From Acidaminobacter sp964416305 (GTDB lineage Bacteria; Bacillota; Clostridia; Peptostreptococcales; Acidaminobacteraceae), in the NCBI GenBank assembly GCA_964416305.1, contig CAYQDM010000016.1, positions 1 to 64,000 of the forward strand: a stretch of DNA of 64,000 bases, in the 5' to 3' direction. Of the stretch, positions 7,825-15,241 are shown one piece after another; the first letter of the stretch is position 1; each line of letters begins with the position of its first letter. The notes under the pieces were generated by a model. The model made no database searches and was not told where the DNA came from. It worked only from the letters and a program-made list of their open reading frames with translations. The position numbers were made by a program, and so were the translations under genes.

Positions 7825-8669
7825 GACGGGTGAGCAGAAAACCCAGGATTGTTTATGATGGCGCGATCTACCATATTACCCAACGGGGAAACAACCGTGC
7901 TTACATTTACAATGACCAGCTGGACAAAGCGAAGTTTTGTGATTTGCTTAAGGAAACCATGACCATGGAAGACTATGGCTTTTCGCTGCTCTATTATGTG
8001 CTGATGGATAATCATTACCATCTGGTTATTGAGACGCCTGAGGCTTCCATTGACCGGATTATGCACCGCATTAATATGCTGTATACAAAATATTTCAATA
8101 AGAAATACGGGCGGAGCGGAGTTCTTTACGAAGGACGCTATACCGGCATTCTCATCCTGGACAACAGTTATCTGATGACGGTGATCCGCTATATTGCCTA
8201 TAATCCTGTGAGGGCTGAATTGGTGAAGTCACCTGCCGATTATCGCTGGTGCGCTCATCTGGACGTTGTTGCCAAGCAGCATGGGCTTGTGGATGTGGCT
8301 GGGCTCCTCAGCAAGTTTGATAAGGATCCTCAAAAGGCAAGGGCGGCTTATGAGCTGCTGGTTACTGGAGAGGTGCCGGAAGGTAAACACAAACGGTCTG
8401 ATGTTGACAAAAAAGGTCAGAAGCGAATGACCAATCTGGAGTCCATGTTCCGCAGTGAGATTAAGGATGAGGCCGTACGCACGCTGGTGTGTCAGCGCGA
8501 CAAATCGCAGCAGATTAGTGCGCAGCGCCAGAAGTTTGCGGAAAGGGCTTATCTGGCCGGGTTTTACGTTAAAGAGATTGCGGCACTTCTCAATATGACA
8601 CCGCGGGCGGTTTATTATACGCTGGAGGGGACAAGGGCGAAGGCGAGATTTATGAAGGGGCTGGAGTGA
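7818..8669 (+). CDS. REP-associated tyrosine transposase (RAYT, TnpA-REP, IS200-like fold)
   Basis: 283 residues. Motifs of the Y1 HUH transposase superfamily: YHITQRGNNR near the N-terminus, MDNHYHLV (HUH-type histidine pair, ~62-69), YEGRYTG, and YIAYNPVRAELV (~128-140) holding the candidate catalytic tyrosine. The C-terminal third (FAERAYLAGFYVKEIAALL) looks like an added helix-turn-helix. RAYTs are single-copy domesticated transposases linked to REP hairpin elements; the element at 8702-8820 begins 32 bp after the stop, as expected. The ATG at 7818 overlaps the dprA stop; a GTG at 7830 is an alternative start. Confidence 0.9.
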   Translation: MVRRVSRKPRIVYDGAIYHITQRGNNRAYIYNDQLDKAKFCDLLKETMTMEDYGFSLLYYVLMDNHYHLVIETPEASIDRIMHRINMLYTKYFNKKYGRSGVLYEGRYTGILILDNSYLMTVIRYIAYNPVRAELVKSPADYRWCAHLDVVAKQHGLVDVAGLLSKFDKDPQKARAAYELLVTGEVPEGKHKRSDVDKKGQKRMTNLESMFRSEIKDEAVRTLVCQRDKSQQISAQRQKFAERAYLAGFYVKEIAALLNMTPRAVYYTLEGTRAKARFMKGLE

Positions 8670-8701
8670 AGGGGGGGCACTTGGCGGGTCCAGGACGGCA
8701 A

Positions 8702-8820
8702 TTCCCGTACCAGGCACGATTTTCGGAACACCAACGTGCAACTATTTTGTCAAGACTGATATTGCTTGCTTTTACGAAAAGTAACTTCATAATCTTCACT
8801 GGCGTTACCAGGTACGGGAA
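8702..8820 (+). repeat. RAYT-associated element, variant B copy 1
   Basis: 119 bp bounded by perfect 10 bp inverted ends TTCCCGTACC / GGTACGGGAA. Inside is the small hairpin GCACG...CGTGC (8715-8740) and the shared core TTTTCGGAACA. As far as I can read, its interior is identical to the copy at 10436-10552. Confidence 0.85.
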
Positions 8821-8863
8821 AATGAAGTTTGAGTGACAATAAGCACAAAAAACTGATCAAGAC

Positions 8864-8926
8864 TTGATTTGAATATGTTGATAATATATACTCTAGATAT
8901 ATTTATTTACCAGATTGGTAAATAAA
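8864..8926 (+). promoter_or_regulatory. higBA promoter and operator
   Basis: TTGATT (8864-8869), a 17 bp spacer and TATACT (8887-8892). It is followed by a perfect inverted repeat TTTATTTACC (8902-8911) - AGATT - GGTAAATAAA (8917-8926), placed between the -10 box and the RBS GAGGTGA. This is a likely HigA operator. Confidence 0.75.
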
Positions 8927-8941
8927 ACTAGAGGTGATGAT

Positions 8942-9258
8942 TTGCTCATTAAATATAATAAGAAATCACTTGAGAAGGAATGCAACGACTATTCAAGAGC
9001 TATTAGATCTTATGGGCAAAATTGCGCTAAAATCCTTCATCGGCGTATTCGAGAATTAAAAGCTGCTGAGTCATTGGATGAGATGGGTAATCTTGGAATA
9101 GGAAGATGTCACGCATTAAAGGTGATCTTCAGGGCAAATATGCACTTGACCTTGAGCAACCGTTTAGATTAATTGTTGAACCTGAATAGAATGAAGATGG
9201 GCGTTATGAAATAAGAATAGTCAACCTTTTGGAGGTTAAAGACTATCATGGAAACTAA
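8942..9258 (+). pseudogene. HigB-type toxin remnant (frameshift plus nonsense)
   Basis: From TTG at 8942 the frame reads LIKYNKKSLEKECNDYS...GRCHALK, the start of a HigB/killer-type RelE-fold toxin. One base seems lost near 9118-9121. In the next frame the family continues (DLQGKYALDLEQPFRLIVEP) but is cut by TAG at 9187-9189, then resumes (YEIRIVNLLEVKDYH) to a TAA at 9256. Two independent lesions make loss of function likely. The natural end overlaps the higA start at 9248, as in intact modules. The promoter and operator upstream are well preserved, perhaps because higA still needs them. Confidence 0.8.
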
Positions 9259-10336
9259 GATAAATGAAATTATTGCGATCCCTCCAGGCGAAACCATAAA
9301 AGAAATGTTGGAAGATCGAGACATGAGCCAAGTAGAATTTGCTGAGCGAATGGACTGCAGTACGAAATTCATTAGCCAGCTAATTAATGGCAAAGTCGCA
9401 TTAACCCATCCAACAGCATTGAAATTAGAGAGTGTCTTAGGCGTCCCTGCTCGGTTTTGGAACAATCTAGAGGCCCTTTATCAAGAGGATTTGGCTAGAA
9501 TTGATCAAATAAGCAATCTTGAGTCTGAAATTAACCTGTCAAAGTCATTTCCATACTCAGATCTAGCTAATAGGAAATGGGTAAAAAAAACTAGAAATGC
9601 TGTTGATCGCGTTGAAGAATTAAGAAGTTATTATGAAGTAGCGACACTTGGAAGTATTAAAAATCTCAATACATTTGAAGCTGTTTTCAGGAAGGTAGAC
9701 CACGGAAAAGCTTCTGAATATGCTTTATCGGCCTGGATCCAAAAGGGTTATCTTGAAGGACGAAAGATTTCAACTCCACCCTACAACAAGCGATTGTTGA
9801 CAGCTAGATTGCCTCAATTACGCTCTTTAATCAATCAGGAGCCTTCTGACTTCCAAACTGAATTAATCAAATTATTGAGTGAATGTGGCATCGCTCTGGT
9901 TTTCCTGCCTCACATAAAAAATACCTATGCTCATGCAGCAACAATTTGGGCAAATAAGACAAAACCCATAATTATCCTATCAATAAGAGGGAAGGATGCA
10001 GATAAATTTTGGTTCAGTTTTTTTCATGAAGTTGGACACTTAATATTGCATGAAAAGGATCATACATTCATCCAATATGATGACATCGATTTTAAAGATG
10101 AATTAGAAGCTGAGGCAGACCGCTTTTCGTCAAATTTGCTTATTCCTGAAGATGACTACTTGAAGTTCATTGCATTAGAGGATTTTTCAGACAAAAACGT
10201 TATGACTTTTGCAGCTATGATAGATATTCATCCTGGGATCATTGTAGGAAGACTGCAGCATGATCACAAAATTGGATACTATCAGTTGAACCATTTGAAG
10301 GTTAAGTATGAGTGGAACAACAGTGAGGATGAATAA
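9248..10336 (+). CDS. higA: HigA-type antitoxin/XRE regulator with ImmA/IrrE metallopeptidase domain
   Basis: 362 residues. The N-terminal ~95 residues form a HigA-type XRE helix-turn-helix (GETIKEMLEDRDMSQVEFAERM, then LINGKVALTHPTALKLESVLG). The C-terminal part is an ImmA/IrrE zinc peptidase: HEVGHLILH (~260) supplies HExxH-type ligands and EAEADRFSSNLLIP the downstream acidic helix. In this fused family the protein represses its operon and binds HigB; the peptidase may respond to stress. Its toxin partner is broken, so it is an orphan regulator here. The gene is AT-rich and lies between two near-identical repeats. Confidence 0.88.
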   Translation: METKINEIIAIPPGETIKEMLEDRDMSQVEFAERMDCSTKFISQLINGKVALTHPTALKLESVLGVPARFWNNLEALYQEDLARIDQISNLESEINLSKSFPYSDLANRKWVKKTRNAVDRVEELRSYYEVATLGSIKNLNTFEAVFRKVDHGKASEYALSAWIQKGYLEGRKISTPPYNKRLLTARLPQLRSLINQEPSDFQTELIKLLSECGIALVFLPHIKNTYAHAATIWANKTKPIIILSIRGKDADKFWFSFFHEVGHLILHEKDHTFIQYDDIDFKDELEAEADRFSSNLLIPEDDYLKFIALEDFSDKNVMTFAAMIDIHPGIIVGRLQHDHKIGYYQLNHLKVKYEWNNSEDE

Positions 10337-10371
10337 TCTTAAACTATTTCGTTGAAGTTAACTTCACAGAT

Positions 10372-10418
10372 AAAAAAGCTGCCGATGGTTGTTACGTCCA
10401 CCATCGGCAGCTTTTTTT
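10372..10418 (+). terminator. Inverted-pair GCCGATGGT motif terminator after higA
   Basis: AAAAAAGCTGCCGATGGT (from 10372) pairs with ACCATCGGCAGCTTTTTTT (from 10400), with a ~10 nt loop. Flanking A and T runs make it usable in both directions. Confidence 0.88.
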
Positions 10419-10435
10419 GTGGTTCTCAGGGATGG

Positions 10436-10554
10436 TCCCGTACCAGGCACGATTTTCGGAACACCAACGTGCAACTATTTTGTCAAGACTGATATTGCTT
10501 GCTTTTACGAAAAGTAACTTCATAATCTTCACTGGCGTTACCAGGTACGGGAAA
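10436..10554 (+). repeat. RAYT-associated element, variant B copy 2
   Basis: Same ~118 bp sequence and same orientation as 8702-8820, with TCCCGTACC (10436-10444) and GGTACGGGA (10544-10552) ends. I find no internal difference between the two copies, which points to recent duplication or gene conversion. Together they bracket higBA. Confidence 0.85.
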
Positions 10555-10565
10555 ATGTAACTAAC

Positions 10566-10599
10566 AAAAAAATAAAGCAGGCTAAATGCCTGCTTCTTT
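10566..10599 (-). terminator. Terminator of the AbrB-like gene
   Basis: On the minus strand AAGCAGGC pairs with GCCTGCTT around the stop codon, followed by ATTTTTTT. The stem overlaps the last codons of the gene. Confidence 0.75.
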
Positions 10600-10830
10600 G
10601 AAAAGTAGAATGCAATCTCTACAAATGAGTTTACCTTTGATTTTAATGAGATCGCCTGACCCGTGACAGTGTGAACAGTGGTGAATGTACTTCTTTAAAG
10701 TCAAGGTGTCATTCTCGATGAAAATTTCAAGATAATCTTTATTCGAGATGTCAAATAACTTTCGAAGCTCGATTGGGAGTGCGACTTGGCCTAGTTCGTC
10801 TACTTGTCTGATAATAGCAGTCGATTTCAT
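10582..10830 (-). CDS. AbrB/SpoVT-like transcription regulator with zinc-finger tail
   Basis: 82 residues from the ATG at 10830, preceded on the minus strand by AAAAAAGGAGC. The longer frame to 10941 has no ribosome site. The N-terminal half is a SpoVT/AbrB swapped-hairpin DNA-binding domain (IIRQVDELGQVALPIELRKLFDI, then YLEIFIENDTLTLKKY). The C-terminal half has CSHC and CRDC pairs, probably one zinc site. Such proteins are transition-state regulators. The target is unknown and the gene is monocistronic. Confidence 0.85.
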   Translation of the reverse strand: MKSTAIIRQVDELGQVALPIELRKLFDISNKDYLEIFIENDTLTLKKYIHHCSHCHGSGDLIKIKGKLICRDCILLFKEAGI

Positions 10831-11027
10831 GGTATGCGCTCCTTTTTTAACTGAATCTAATGGGATCTTCGTGCTTAGCGTATCAGTGGTGGTGCGCAGT
10901 ATACCATTAGCACTATGGAAAGAAAGGCTAATACAACTCAACAGAGTCCGGGTGGTTCAATTATCGTATGACACAGGTTTCGGTGGTTAACCCTTTACCC
11001 TATCTTCCACCTTCAAAAAAGCATAAA

Positions 11028-11070
11028 AATTTAGCCGATGGTGACGTGTGGCCAACCATCGGCTAAATTA
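11028..11070 (-). terminator. Inverted-pair GCCGATGGT motif terminator for the DUF362 gene
   Basis: Arms AATTTAGCCGATGGT and ACCATCGGCTAAATT flank a ~12 nt loop. On the minus strand it lies 20 bp past the DUF362 stop and is followed by T-rich sequence. Confidence 0.75.
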
Positions 11071-11090
11071 TTGATCAGTTATACGGTCGA

Positions 11091-12113
11091 TTAATCCAGC
11101 GCAACCAACTCATACCTCATAGTCCCCAGCCCAATCTTCTCCGCATGCTTCAAAGACACTCGGCCATTCTCAAAGAGCTTCTTGCGGCTGCGCTGCTGAA
11201 GCAGATCCAGGCAGGCAGTATCCAGCGCCACAGGATCTTTGGAGGCGAGAACGCCTATATTATCAGCAATGGGTTTCATGTGGATGCCGGTGCAGTCGCA
11301 TTCTTCGGTGACGTTGCTGATGAAGGAGATGTAGATGATGTCCTTGTCTTTGGCTGCACCCAGGGCGTATTCCGCCAGCTTCTCAAGAAAGTTGGATCCC
11401 GACCAGGAATTTCGGATGGCGCCTTACGGGCAGACAGCAATACAGCCCGCGCAGCCCACACATTTGTCTGGATCAATCACTGCAGTGGTGATCATTTCAA
11501 TGGCATCAAAGTCACATTTTTCGATGCAGAGTCCACAGGACACACATTTCTTTGCCGACACAACCGGTGCGATTCCGGCATGCTGCTCAAGCTTGCCGCC
11601 TCTGGCTGCAAAGCCCATGGCCAGCTGCTTCAAGGCCCCGCCAAACCCCGCCTGGATGTGGCCTTTGAAGTGGCTCATGACTACAAATTGATTAAACGCA
11701 CCATAACCTTTTCCAATTTTACACTTTTTTATATACTCGCCTGGGATCTCCACCTCGACATACTCAGTGCCGAGGTCACCGTCCGCAATAATAATTGGAA
11801 TCTGGGAGAATCCGTGGGCTTTCGCAGTTTCCAGGTGCTTGTCCGTAGTGGTCCGCGAGCCTCTGTAGAGGACATTGGTTTCTATGTAGGAAGGGGAGAC
11901 ACCCATCTCTTTTAAATATTGAATGGTTGGGTCATAGCATTTGGCCCCCAGAAAAGTCGTATTCCCTTTTTCTCCAAAATGCACTTTGAGAGGGACTTCC
12001 TTTTCGAAAGTATGCCCGGATTCCGCGACCACTGTTTTAAACAGCCTCAGCGCATCTGAACCCAGCTGTTCGTCGCTGAGGCTTTCGTTTTTTATGAAAT
12101 AGACTTTGCTCAT
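11091..12113 (-). pseudogene. DUF362 / 4Fe-4S ferredoxin-domain protein with an in-frame TAA
   Basis: The start is the ATG at 12113, after GAGGGGAT. The frame encodes a DUF362 protein (MSKVYFIKNESLSDEQ..., GSRTTTDKHLETAKAHGF, FVVMSHFKGHIQAGFGGALK) and two 4Fe-4S motifs (CVSCGLCIEKC, CVGCAGCIAVCP). Directly after that last CP a TAA (11424-11426) interrupts. The same frame then continues without further stops (GAIRNSW..., KPIADNIGVLASKDPVALD) to 11091, matching the family's C-terminus. A single sense-to-stop change explains it. The N-terminal 229 residues could still be made. Alternatives are a sequencing error or readthrough. Confidence 0.82.
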
Positions 12114-12310
12114 GTAGATCCCCTCGCTCATTGGTTTGACTTTGACGAATGATAAATGTATTAACGTTAATGAATTGATGGCCAGTTCCTTATCAGGCAT
12201 AATAAATGCTTTGTCTAATTATACAACATTTGGGAAGGGAAGGGGTAGCGTTTGGATCTGTGCTCGCCATTAGTTTTTGTGAGTGCTACAAGAAAGTCAT
12301 GAAAATATTG

Positions 12311-12362
12311 GTTGGCCGATGGTCATGTGACGTGCTTTGCATGACCATCGGCCAACTTTTTT
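12311..12362 (+). repeat. Inverted-pair GCCGATGGT motif in a divergent promoter region
   Basis: 17 bp perfect arms (12311-12327, GTTGGCCGATGGTCATG, with 12340-12356), a 12 nt loop, then TTTTTT. It has no obvious upstream + strand gene: it lies between the start of the minus-strand DUF362 gene and the leader at 12500. A pure terminator role is therefore less obvious here. Confidence 0.75.
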
Positions 12363-12499
12363 GGACTTATGACTCGAAAGCGCATTCTCCCAAATTTCGC
12401 CTCGCAGCGACGAAGTCCCTTTATCCGCTCTCAAGAGTATGTTATACTTTAAACATGTCATCACTGCCAACTGAATATCGCGCTCATTTCGAGTTGAAT

Positions 12500-12668
12500 G
12501 GCCTACGGCTAACTTTTTAGCTATGGTCACCAACCAGGGTTAGGGGAGAAATCCCACAGCCTCCCGTTTTGGAAAGAAAGAGTCTGACATGTCTATGAAA
12601 TCACTGCTATCTTTGTGATCGCTCATAGGTATTAACCGGTACACTCGACTTTCCGAGTGTCTTTTTTT
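12500..12668 (+). ncRNA. Structured leader RNA with attenuator; candidate Moco/Tuco-type riboswitch
   Basis: The leader has several helices: GGGGAGAAATCCC with GCCTCCC (12542-12570), a stem around CTATGA...TCATAG (12594-12628) and an intrinsic terminator (12641-12668) before the Ig-domain/ABC importer operon. The blocks GGTCACCAACC and GCCTCCC resemble, from memory, the molybdenum/tungsten-cofactor riboswitch, and FecCD-type importers can carry molybdate or tungstate. I could not run a covariance search, so the class assignment is tentative; the leader-plus-terminator architecture is clear. Confidence 0.45.
12641..12668 (+). terminator. Leader attenuator terminator
   Basis: ACACTCG (12641-12647) pairs with CGAGTGT (12654-12660), followed by CTTTTTTTG, 66 bp before the first gene. 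Its position upstream of the genes implies conditional termination. Confidence 0.75.
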
Positions 12669-12734
12669 GTCCCAAAATCAGCGCGACTTTCCTTTAGCAG
12701 CAGCGACACACCAATTTGTAAAGGGGTCGACATC

Positions 12735-13400
12735 ATGAAAAAAGTATCAGTCCTTGTAAGCATTGCATTAGCCCTCCTGTTTATGCCTTTGACCATCTCC
12801 TTCGCAGGCGGTTTTGGCGGCGGCAGTACTGGAGGCGGCGGGACCGGCGGAAACAGCTCAGAACCGCTCGAGCTTGTGTCTTCAACAATTGTAGACGGAC
12901 AGACCGAAGTAGGTCTGACCACGTCTGTCACCATGGTGTTCAGCAAGAATGTGACGGATCTTAGTGTCAAGGAAGCCAACCTGGCGTGCTTCAAACTTGA
13001 GAAGAAAGCGGGCGGGGAAGTCGCCTATGAGGTGCTGATGGCAGATTCCCAGGTTGAGCCAGATAAAAAGAATGATGTGGTGGTGAAACCATTGGCAGAA
13101 CTTGAAGCCGATACGGAATACATAGTAACGATCAGTAAAGCCCTGACTTCAAAAAGCGGCGCAAGCCTGGCAGATGACATAGTCATCAGCTTCACGACTG
13201 CCGTTGCGGGCGGGGAAACGGATGCTGCAGCGGAAAACACAGCAGTAGAAACACCTGCGGCAGAAGCGCCAACAGCTGAAGCACCAGCCGCAGAGGAAGC
13301 AAGCACCGACAACACGCCATCCTCCATGGTCTATATCATAGCCAGTATTGCTGCTGTGATCCTGATCGGCGGGTACTGGATGAAGAAAAAGCGTTCATAA
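12735..13400 (+). CDS. Secreted, membrane-anchored Ig-like (SbsA/Big_5) domain protein
   Basis: 221 residues from the ATG at 12735 (AAAGGGG 9 nt upstream). Signal peptide (KKVSVLVSIALALLFMPLTISFA), a Gly/Thr/Ser-rich spacer, an SbsA-type Ig-like domain (STIVDGQTEVGLTTSVTMVF ... DTEYIVTISKALTSKSG), an Ala/Glu/Thr/Pro-rich stalk and a C-terminal membrane helix ending KKKRS. It should be displayed outside the membrane. Being first in the ABC importer operon, 3 nt before the permease, it may capture or present the substrate; that is inference. Confidence 0.82.
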   Translation: MKKVSVLVSIALALLFMPLTISFAGGFGGGSTGGGGTGGNSSEPLELVSSTIVDGQTEVGLTTSVTMVFSKNVTDLSVKEANLACFKLEKKAGGEVAYEVLMADSQVEPDKKNDVVVKPLAELEADTEYIVTISKALTSKSGASLADDIVISFTTAVAGGETDAAAENTAVETPAAEAPTAEAPAAEEASTDNTPSSMVYIIASIAAVILIGGYWMKKKRS

Positions 13401-13403
13401 GTT

Positions 13404-14426
13404 ATGAAGCTGACTCTGAAATTGATCTTGAAACTATTGATCTTCGTGGTCCTGCCAATCCTTATGGCCGTGATTTCCATGAGCACCGGCAGGTTTGAAA
13501 TACCGGCCGGCACAGTTTTTGAGATTCTATTTCGCGTGGCGACAGGCCAGTCCACCCTGGTCGTGAAGGATCTGTATACCATTGTCATGGAAATTCGGTT
13601 GCCAAGGACCTTTCTGGCCATGGCAACCGGGAGCGCGTTAGCCGTGTCTGGTGCGGCTTATCAGGCGCTGTTTCGAAATCCCCTCGCCAGCCCCGGCATC
13701 CTTGGCGTGTCCTCGGGGGCGGGCTTTGGGGCAGCCATTTCTATTTTGCTGTTTGGGACCCTGTGGACGCCAGTATTCGCCTTTGTCTTTGGCATAGTGG
13801 CCGTTGGGGCCAGTTATCTGGTCGGCAGAGTCTACAAGTCGTCCTCGACCTCAACCATTATGCTGGTTCTGGGCGGCACGGTGATCTCCTCCATATTCTC
13901 CGCGTTGCTGCAGCTGGTGAAATACGTCGCGGATCCACTGAATAAGCTTCCAGCGATCACATTTTGGCTCATGGGCAGCCTCAGCGCTGCCAGGAGTCAG
14001 GACATTCTGATGAGCAGCATCCCAATGGGACTAGGACTAGCTGGACTGCTTCTGCTCAGCTTCCGGCTCAATGTCATCTCCATGGGCGACCGGGAGGCGA
14101 GAAGTCTTGGCATTAACGTCAGAGTCGTCAAGTTCTTTCTGATAGGCTTTGCAACTTTGGCGACGGCTGGAGCGGTCAGCGTCAGCGGCGTGGTGGGCTG
14201 GATTGGCCTTGTCATCCCTCACGTTGGCCGCATGCTGGTTGGCAATGACAATAGAAAACTGATTCCGGCCTCCATTTCGCTGGGCGCAAGCTTCATGCTC
14301 CTGGTGGATACCCTCTGCAGGACCCTGACCGGCGCGGAAATTCCGCTAGGCATAGTCACGGCGCTGGTTGGTGGGCCATTTTTCATCTATCTTCTGAAAC
14401 GGACCAAAGGGGAGAACTGGGCATGA
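13404..14426 (+). CDS. FecCD/BtuC-family ABC importer permease
   Basis: 340 residues, about ten membrane helices. Family signatures: IRLPRTFLAMATGSALAVSGAAYQALFRNPLASPGILGVSSGAGFGA and, near the C-terminus, GVVGWIGLVIPHVGRMLVG and GAEIPLGIVTALVGGPFFIYLL (quoted as family landmarks across 13580-14400). BtuC/FecCD permeases carry metal chelates: siderophores, cobalamin, haem, or molybdate/tungstate. It overlaps the ATPase gene by 4 nt. Confidence 0.92.
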   Translation: MKLTLKLILKLLIFVVLPILMAVISMSTGRFEIPAGTVFEILFRVATGQSTLVVKDLYTIVMEIRLPRTFLAMATGSALAVSGAAYQALFRNPLASPGILGVSSGAGFGAAISILLFGTLWTPVFAFVFGIVAVGASYLVGRVYKSSSTSTIMLVLGGTVISSIFSALLQLVKYVADPLNKLPAITFWLMGSLSAARSQDILMSSIPMGLGLAGLLLLSFRLNVISMGDREARSLGINVRVVKFFLIGFATLATAGAVSVSGVVGWIGLVIPHVGRMLVGNDNRKLIPASISLGASFMLLVDTLCRTLTGAEIPLGIVTALVGGPFFIYLLKRTKGENWA

Positions 14427-15241
14427 CACTACTGAGTATAGACAACCTAAATTTTTCTTATGGGACAGAGCATACGCTTCGCGGGATCAGCCTGAAAGTC
14501 ATGCGGGGGGAGATTTATTGCCTCCTTGGACCTAATGGCTGCGGCAAGTCCACGCTGATCGACTGTGTCCTGGGCCAGCACGGCTTGAAGTCCGGTGCCA
14601 TCAGCCTTGGCAGCAGATCCATTCAGATGCTTAAGCCTGCCGAAGTCGCGTCACAGGTCGCCTTTGTGCCTCAACTGCACGCCAAGACCTTTCCGTATTC
14701 TGTGTTTGAAATTGTGTTAATGGGTCGGACATTTGCGACAGGCACCTTTTCGAGTCCAGACAGACGCGACCGGGAAATCGCTCGGGAGGCCATTGCTATG
14801 ACGGGACTTGAGCAAATAGCCCAAAAGCCTTACACCCAAATCAGCGGCGGCGAGCTGCAGCTCGTGATGATCGCCCGGGCGCTGGCTCAGAAGGCGAAGC
14901 TGATCATCATGGACGAGCCCACTTCGCATCTGGATTTTAAGAACGAAAATGAAATTCTGAACCTGATCTGCACCCTTACCCGGATCGAAGGCCTTTCCTT
15001 CATGCTGACGACCCACGACTTGAATCATCCGCTTTACTTTGAAAACAGCGGCATACCGGTCAGGGTTGCCATTATGGAACAGGGCCGGCTGATTGCTCAA
15101 GGTCTCCCGTCGAAGGTTTTGACCAGTGATACGATTGAACGCCTCTACCACACCAGGGTTATCACCCATACGGGAGTTATGGACGGGCTGCCTTACAGCT
15201 ATATCATGGCCGTTCCGGACAAGAGGAGGGATACCTATTGA
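14423..15241 (+). CDS. FecE/BtuD-family ABC importer ATPase
   Basis: 272 residues. Walker A GPNGCGKST (~residue 36), Q-loop in FVPQLHAK, signature ISGGELQLVMIARALA, Walker B LIIMDEPTSHLD and the switch histidine in TTHDLNH. It energises the permease encoded upstream. The sequence belongs to the class II (vitamin B12/iron-chelate) importer ATPases. Its 3' end overlaps the TTG start of the binding-protein gene, so the three subunits are translationally coupled. Confidence 0.93.
   Translation: MTLLSIDNLNFSYGTEHTLRGISLKVMRGEIYCLLGPNGCGKSTLIDCVLGQHGLKSGAISLGSRSIQMLKPAEVASQVAFVPQLHAKTFPYSVFEIVLMGRTFATGTFSSPDRRDREIAREAIAMTGLEQIAQKPYTQISGGELQLVMIARALAQKAKLIIMDEPTSHLDFKNENEILNLICTLTRIEGLSFMLTTHDLNHPLYFENSGIPVRVAIMEQGRLIAQGLPSKVLTSDTIERLYHTRVITHTGVMDGLPYSYIMAVPDKRRDTY

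Noticed and set aside
11145..11915. Long + strand frame opposite the DUF362 gene
   Set aside because: It is the shadow of the minus-strand gene, which has clear family motifs and 4Fe-4S sites.
12500..12668. Cobalamin riboswitch upstream of the BtuCDF-like operon
   Set aside because: The typical B12-box GCCACTG-type and GGGAA core elements are not visible, although the transporter family would fit.
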